Shown here piece by piece: positions 58,397 through 64,000 of a stretch of DNA of 64,000 bases. A model generated the notes under the pieces. It did no database searches and was not told where the DNA came from. It worked only from the letters and a program-made list of their open reading frames with translations. The position numbers and the translations under genes are program-made. Positions within the stretch are counted from its first letter, which is position 1; each line of letters begins with the position of its first letter. This DNA is from Hirsutella rhossiliensis (taxonomy: Eukaryota > Ascomycota > Sordariomycetes > Hypocreales > Ophiocordycipitaceae), in the NCBI RefSeq assembly GCF_020360975.1, contig NW_025408680.1:1922001-1986000 (forward strand). The letters run 5' to 3'.

Positions 58397-58436
58397 CTGC
58401 CCCCCGTCTAAGGCCTTGATATGCGTATCAAGGTAG

Positions 58437-58787
58437 TCAGTCGTGGCGGCGGGTTCTTGGTTTCACGGCTTTCTCTGCTGTGTCGTCATCGTCTCGTTCC
58501 TCGCAGCCCTCCTCCGCTGCAGCACATTCGATCCAGTATTGCAGGTTGACGGGTGGGCCTGCTGCGTCCGGATGTTCATCGTGGAAAATCTTCAATGCCA
58601 TTGGTGCGTTACGGAAATTCCTAGCCGGGTACCAGGTCTCATCAGGGTCACATCCCTTCCATAAGACCTGGTATTCCAGTCGTCGACTCCTACCGGTTAC
58701 TCGAGACTGCTGGACTTGATCAACCTCCCACTCGGGTTCTCCGTTGATCTCCTCGGGTGGCGGAGGTGACTGGATCTGCTGGGGCAA
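58437..58787 (-). pseudogene. gypsy pol C-terminal chromodomain
   Basis: EWEVDQVQQSRVTGRSRRLE then YQVLWKGCDPDETWYPARNF is a full chromodomain with the aromatic W/Y/W positions, expected to bind methylated histone H3 (H3K9me) and steer integration to heterochromatin. An acidic tail (EERDDDDTAEKA) follows. The segment is open but out of frame with the integrase upstream. Confidence 0.83.
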
Positions 58788-58917
58788 GGGTTATCGGCTG
58801 CTTTTCGAAGACGGTCGGCGTGGAATAGGTTCTTCATTTTGTACGACTCGGGCAGCTGCAGTGCGTAGCTATGACCGCGTTCTTCCAGGATTACGAACGG
58901 ACCTGACCATTGGTTAT

Positions 58918-59932
58918 CTAGCCGAGTAGTCGGAGCGTTCGTGGCGAAGCCTTTCCTGCTGAGAAAACTCGGTCACCGATGGCAAAGTCGGTTGGTCGTC
59001 GTTTCCTATTAGCCTGTTCCTTCTGACGTTCTTGAGCGGCGGTGGCAGCATTCCTGGCGTCTTCCTGGGTTTCCTGGGCGGTCTGCACAAGTTCCCTTGC
59101 TCTGGCGGCGGGTCCGGTGGCAGCGGTCTTGTCAGTCGGGGGCAGTGACAGGGGGTTCCGGATATCTCGGCCTAGGGCTACTTTTAACGGTGCCATGTCG
59201 ATGGAAGAGTGCCAAGACGAGTTATGGGCGAAGTCGAGGGCGGCAGCAGGGAACTCCAGTTATCTTGATGCTTCGTCACGTAGAATCGTAGCTTTTGATC
59301 TAGGTATTGATTTGTGACTTCTACACCCCTTGGGTCTGAGGGTGTAGGAGCTTCCATGACGGATGCTTCGTTCCGTGAGCCGGTTAATCTCTGCGAGGAA
59401 GGCAGAAATAAACTGTCCAGCGTTGTCAGAAATCCATACGAGGGGCATACCGAAGAAACGATAGAGGTAGCGGAAGTAGCGGCTAGCTAAGACTTCTGCC
59501 GTATCGTTTTTCTTTCCTGGGAGCGTGGCGATAATCCGGCTTAGCTTGCAGACGAAGGTCCAAACATAGTCATATCCGTAACGGTCTTTCGGCATATCCT
59601 TCCCGTCACATTCGACGTGCTCCCAAACAGAGGTCGGTACGGGCAGTGGATGGAGCAGTCCAGGGTCTTGTCTCGAGGGGTTTGTTGCGGCGGCAGTCGT
59701 GGCAGTTCCGAATATAACGACGGATATCCTCCTTCATCCTTGGCCAGTAGAAGTCTCGTTGGAGCAGCTTGATCACCTTGTTCTGTCCGGCGTGAGCGAA
59801 GATCTGGGGTTCGTGGGCTTCGCGAATGAGCGCGGTCTGAAGAAACGTCTGCTTGTCTGAGGTCTGGGCTGGTACGACCAGGTGTGTTCCATGGGTACCG
59901 AGGTCTTGGAGGAGGTTCTCTTGGCGGATCAA
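58918..59932 (-). pseudogene. gypsy integrase, frameshifted
   Basis: The HHCC zinc module (IREAHEPQIFAHAGQNKVIK ... NCHDCRRNK) is in 59,606-59,932. The core follows in another frame (YGYDYVWTFVCKLSR, FGMPLVWISDNAGQFISAFL) in 59,260-59,595, and the C-terminal part (KEQANRKRRPTDFAIGDRVF) in 58,918-59,196. At least two frameshifts; the catalytic Glu region is disrupted near 59,270. Confidence 0.83.
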
Positions 59933-60080
59933 CGAAACGAGTTCGGCTCCCTTCGGGACCGAGTTCGGGTCTAGTTCTGGGCGGTCTTGATCGGGCGTCT
60001 GCTGTATCCCTCGGTCTTCTGGGGTCTGTAGGGCACTCGTGGCCCTCAGAACTAATGGTCTAGTAGGCTTAGGTTCGGGA

Positions 60081-61432
60081 CTAAAGTTCTGAGGGCAGGT
60101 TGCCGGCGGCCGTAGGGTCTAGAGAGTCGGTCGCGAAGCCTAGCCTTTCCGGAGGGATCAGGGTCACCGTGCGTTCCTCGGCTTCCCGGGCCTTTACGGT
60201 AGGGAGCTCCGCTGTCTTCCTGGAGAGGGCATCGGCGACTACGTTCAGTCGACCGGGGCGGTAGAGGAAACGGATGTCGAACTGGGCGAGAAAGTCGGAC
60301 CATCTGATCTGTCGTACCGAGAGCAGGCGCTTCGTAGAGAAATGGACTAAGGCTTCGTGATCGGTGATCACATCGAACTTCTGGCCTAAGAGCTCTGGGT
60401 AGAAGTGCTCTAGACTCTGTACGACGGCGAGGAGCTCTCGATCTTGGATTGGGTAGGCTCGCTCGGCCGGGGTCATGGTCTTAGAGAAGAATCCAACGGG
60501 CTTCCAGGTCTGATCAGGCTGTTCCTGCCATAGAACACCAGCTGTGGCATTCCGGGAGGCATCGGTCTCCAGTCGGGTCGGCAGTTCTGGTCTAAAGAAG
60601 GCGAGGACCGGGGCTTCGATAGCCAGGCGCTTGAGTTGATCAAATGCTTCGCGTTGCTCCGGGCCCATCACAAAGGCAACATCCTTCTTAAGCAACCGGT
60701 TCAAGGGTTCTGCCACTCCAGAGGCGTGGTAGCAGAAAACACGGATGAAGTTGCATAGGCCAACGAATGATCGGATCGCGGTGCGGTCTCGGAGGTCCTC
60801 AAACTTCCAGTCTTGTATCGATCGAACTTTCCGAGGGTCGACACTAAGGCCCACACCGGCTTCAAGCAGAACGCCGAGGTAGTCAACCTTGGTCACGTTA
60901 AATCTAGACTTCTTGATGTCTCCTGGAGGTTTGCCTGATGGAGTCGCCAGATCACTTCTTGACAGTCTTTCCAGTGGTCTTCTTCTTTATCCGAGTAGAT
61001 CAGGACGTCATCTGCGTAGGCGCTGGCGCACCGGTCGAGGAGATCGTGAAGCTGCGCGTTGATAAACTGCTGGAACCAGGCGGGACCTACCTTCAGACCG
61101 AACGGGAGGACTTTCCAGCGGAAAGTTCCGAAACGGGTGCGAAAGGCGGTCAAATACTCGGAGTCAGGGTCCATGCGGAGACGGTGGAAGGCCTGGATCA
61201 CATCGATCTTCGTGAAGCGTTGAGCTTCACGGCAACCGAAAGCAGTACCTTCGAGGGACGGAGCGGGCGTGATGCGACTTTTAAGATGATCGTTCATCCA
61301 ACGGTAGTCGATGCAGAAGCGGCGGGCGGTCGTGTTCGGTTTCGGAGCGAAGAGGACAGAAGCGGCGTGCGGACTCGGATCGGGCTCGATGAAGTCTATC
61401 TCCCGGAGGTGATCGACAGTCTCTTTCTCTAG
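60081..61432 (-). pseudogene. gypsy reverse transcriptase-RNase H, frameshifted
   Basis: RT: IDFIEPDPSPHAASVLFAPK (about 61,400-61,340), FTKIDVIQAFHRLRM, FGTFRWKVLPFGLKVGPAWF and the catalytic ASAYADDVLIYS (about 61,025-60,990). A frameshift near 60,895-60,930 leads into VDYLGVLLEAGVGLSVDPRK. RNase H: LETDASRNATAGVLW, QDRELLAVVQSLEHF, FDVITDHEALVHF, LNVVADALSR. The RNase H part is a long undamaged frame of 271 codons. Confidence 0.88.
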
Positions 61433-62078
61433 AGGCAGATACTTAACGGGCGTGCGGTACGATGGGGTCCTGTCGGCGAAAGAGGCTTCTCAAGCTCTAG
61501 GACTACATCGTGACCGGGTCGGCTCGAAGGTAGGGTGTGGGCCTCTTTCTTCGAGAAGAATCCTCTAGATGGGTGAGCTGGGGCGGTAGACGACTACGGA
61601 CACAAGCAACATGCTCAGGGTCTTCTCCTGAGGAACGGAATGCTTTGTCCCTGGTAGGTCTTTTGATCCGGGGAGACTTTAGCAACGGTTCGAGCACTAG
61701 GGACGGTCTGGTCAAGGCCGGAGCTTGGCTCGAGCTGGACTGGATCCCGGGCATCAACGGTTCGAGTTCGTTCCACTGTTCGAATCTCTCGTGAGACTCT
61801 ACTTGGCAGACCAGGGCGTTAATCAGGGCTTGATCTTCGGAGGCTTGGATCGAGGCGACGGAGACGAAGTCGGTAGCAGGGGCGGTCGTGAGCTGAAAAC
61901 GGACAGACTTCTTGGCAGACGGAGACTTGGACTGAAACGACGGAGACGGAGTCGGTAACGGGTCGGGACAGAGGCCGGAGGAGTTTGATCAGAGCGGCCC
62001 CAGTTCTTGTGGAGGATCCGGTAGCGTTTCTCCTCTTTCTCGAGCAGGCGGTTCCGCCTCTCAGCGTCGGCCTGGATC

Positions 62079-62562
62079 TTAGGGTCGATCCGACCCGAGA
62101 GCGGGGCTTGACGAGAGAGCTGGATCGTCGGGAGAACTTGGCGAGGCAGGAAGATCATCTGGCCAGATGATCTGTCGGGCGGCGCAGTCAAGCAGGAGGC
62201 GCTTCTCCCGCATCCAGAAAAGACCGATAAAGATATCATGGCCACACTCAGCTATATCAAATGTCTCGTTTGCGAACGAACGGCCATCGATGACGAAAGT
62301 GGCGACCAGCTGTTTCTGGATATAGCCGGCTGGCTTTCCACGGAAGTTTTGGAGGAATCCGACTCGGGAGCTCCTTAATCTGGGCTCCGAGTCTTTGGGC
62401 GGCGGACTGGGCGAAGGTTGGGCTAACCAGCAAACGGGTTTCGGCTCCGGTATCACAGAGGGAGCGGGCAGGTAGGCTCACACCATCCACTTGGACTTGA
62501 CTTGGCAGAGTGAATGACTTGCTAGACCTACTCGCTGTCTGTGACACCTTAGGGACCATCAA
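62079..62562 (-). pseudogene. gypsy aspartic protease, frameshifted
   Basis: Active-site motif LCDTGAETRLLVSPTFAQS (DTGA) at about 62,470-62,410, then after a one-base shift FVIDGRSFANETFDI and CGHDIFIGLFWMREKRLLLD. The retroviral-type fold ends near 62,200; a charged linker (ADAERRNRLLEKEEKRYRIL) leads to the RT. Confidence 0.78.
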
Positions 62563-62589
62563 GGAGTCTTGTGATGGTCCTATTCGTTT

Positions 62590-63756
62590 CCCGAATCTTG
62601 ATCAGAGTCGTTGGCAGGGACAGGGACGGAGGCGACACGGGAGACAGCATGGGTGCGGTCGGGACACTCGCGAGAGGTGCCCTGTTTTCCACAAATAAAG
62701 CAGGTGCCATTATCCCAATGGACCCTTTTCTCATCGTCGGTCAAGGCTCTGCCAGCATCACGCGAGGTGATAGGGTCGAGCCGGTCTTGTTCGGAGTCTT
62801 GGCGGTAGTCGGAGCAGTCTTAGTCGGCGCGCGGCGAGATCGGTCGGAAGAGCGGGAGTCCTGTGTCTGCCTCATACTCCTCTTCTGGCAGTGGACAGCG
62901 TCTTTAATGAACCCACAGAAAACCTCGTAGGTCACGGACTCGTCGCGGGTCTTGGTCAAGAGGCTGTTATCTAGGTTGGCCGGGATGTGCTGCCACAGGG
63001 TATGCTTCATCTGGTCCTCGGGCACACGACCGGTCGCAGTTAAGTAGTCAAATTCCGCAAGAAAGTCCACAATGTCGGTCTTCCCATTCACGGTAAACTG
63101 GAGGCGTTGCAGGCGGTCAAGAGCCTCGGAAAGCTCATTCGGATTGCCATAGGCGGACTCAAGGGCTTGGATCATCTCTGCCACTCCAGAGAAGGGTCGA
63201 GTGTCAGAGGAGAAGCGGGTTTCAAGTGCTCGGCGGGCTTTTCCTCGAGCAGGTTATACAGACAGACCATCCGGCTGTTCTCAGTCCGGAAGGTTCGCAC
63301 GTCTTCGTCAAATTTGTTCTTTATGCTCAGGATGAAGGAATGGAACTCGTCCTTCTTCCCTGAGAACGTCGCGGAGACCTTGATGCGCGATTTGGCGGCG
63401 TCGCTGTACTCGGGGTTCTTGCCCTCTGGGAAGGGGGCAAAAATAGGCCAGGCAGCTTTGCCTGTTGGTCGGAAGGCCGGGCCATTTGGGCCGGCAAAAG
63501 CAGTCGAGGGCTCCCGGTGCTGTCGATTTGATTCAACAGACGGAGAGCGTTCATTTAGACGGGCCGTTAAGGCCGCAATCTGTTCTCTCATCTCGCGGAT
63601 GAGAGCGTCTTGGGGGCTCGGGGCAGCCATGGCTACTATTTCGGATTCAGTGGCTTGGCCAGCAAGCCGGGTGGAACGGCGAGGCTGATCCGATGGCAGG
63701 GCTTCCTCAGATATCATAGTCTCGAGGTCAGAGTCTAGGGTCGGAAATGATACCAC
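62590..63756 (-). pseudogene. gypsy gag with zinc knuckle, frameshifted
   Basis: Starts MVSFPTLDSDLETM at 63,756. A short coiled segment (LIREMREQIAALTARLN) precedes the capsid (IKVSATFSGKKDEFHSFI), which shifts frame at about 63,175 and continues MIQALESAYGNPNELSEALD and FVNG-like TVNGKTDIVDFLAEFDYL. The knuckle reads CFICGKQGTSREC (about 62,710-62,672) where CX2CX4HX4C is expected; the His is absent. Confidence 0.78.
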
Positions 63757-64000
63757 GCGGAATCACGGTCAGATGCCTGCACGAGCAGGGACGGTCGGAG
63801 GTCAGACGGGACGACTCCTTGGTCGGAACGGTTGGTCGGACGACTACACACACGCGTAGTCTTGGTCGGAACGGACGTGATCTCAGCCTTGAGGATCACT
63901 TGGTCGGTGGTCGGAGTCTTGGTCGGAACGGTCAGAACGGATGCGCTGGATTTACGTCAGGCGCGTGTGACGTGAAAGCTCGGTGCCTATTTGCTTAATC
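63757..64000 (-). other. gypsy 5' leader with short direct repeats
   Basis: Upstream of gag. GGTCGGAACGG occurs three times (63,821-63,831, 63,864-63,874, 63,921-63,931) among further GGTCGGA words. The LTR has not begun by the window edge as far as I can tell. Confidence 0.5.

Larger units (their letters stand above)
58175..64000 (-). mobile_element. Chromodomain Ty3/gypsy retrotransposon (chromovirus), 5' end beyond the window
   Basis: 3' LTR at 58,175-58,396, adjacent purine tract (GACGGGGGGCAG in the minus sense, 58,397-58,408), and upstream on the minus strand chromodomain, integrase, RNase H, RT, protease and gag. GC-normal and without CpA loss, so it was not RIPped. Frameshifts and stops separate nearly every domain. 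The left flank GATAT (58,170-58,174) should be the target duplication; its partner and the 5' LTR lie right of 64,000. Confidence 0.9.

Noticed and set aside
1..64000. CRISPR arrays, rRNA, intact tRNA genes, prokaryotic islands
   Set aside because: No regularly spaced repeats, no rRNA blocks, and the only tRNA-like structure is the degraded SINE head at about 31,360-31,440.

Overview
The window is nuclear DNA of a filamentous ascomycete, most likely a Sordariomycete (order inferred only). Evidence: short 49-106 bp introns with CTAAC/CTGAC-like branch points, GC-rich coding exons, a fungal gene set, and blocks of repeats mutated in the manner of repeat-induced point mutation (RIP).

Left arm (1-20,220), gene-rich and GC-rich. 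In order: a membrane-anchored GH17 glucanase (+, 5' end cut by the window), an SRR1-domain protein (-), a GPI-type BIM1/X325 LPMO-like secreted protein (+), the ubiquitin/Cdc48 cofactor DOA1/UFD3 (-), a STRAP-type WD40 protein (+), an intron-less VIT+VWA protein (+), a small glyoxalase-fold protein (-), and a secreted FAD-linked BBE-type oxidase (-). Splice sites were placed by hand from frame continuity and GT/AG signals. These are independent eukaryotic genes, not operons; several pairs share divergent promoters (4,005-5,319; 9,175-10,483).

Transition (20,221-24,650): no intact gene, but a strongly decayed minus-strand subtilisin-like protease relic at about 22,880-24,650.

AT-rich graveyard (about 24,690-58,174): nested dead transposons in which CpA and its complement TpG are nearly absent while CpG survives, i.e. 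RIP carried close to completion. I recognise a gypsy-type gag-protease-RT relic (+), a truncated copia copy (-) carrying a tRNA-derived SINE-like insertion, a full-length copia with LTRs (+) split by an inverted solo LTR, a MULE DNA transposase (+), a second full-length copia with LTRs (-), and a gypsy integrase relic (-).

Two GC-rich, non-RIPped retrotransposons lie in or beside this block. One is a Ty1/copia element (42,078-48,246) with 201-bp LTRs differing at one base and a TCTTT target duplication inside the dead MULE. The other is a chromodomain Ty3/gypsy element (58,175 to beyond the right edge, minus strand). Both carry frameshifts despite their young appearance. I found no rRNA, CRISPR, prokaryotic feature or biosynthetic cluster. 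The most informative part is the layered transposon stratigraphy.
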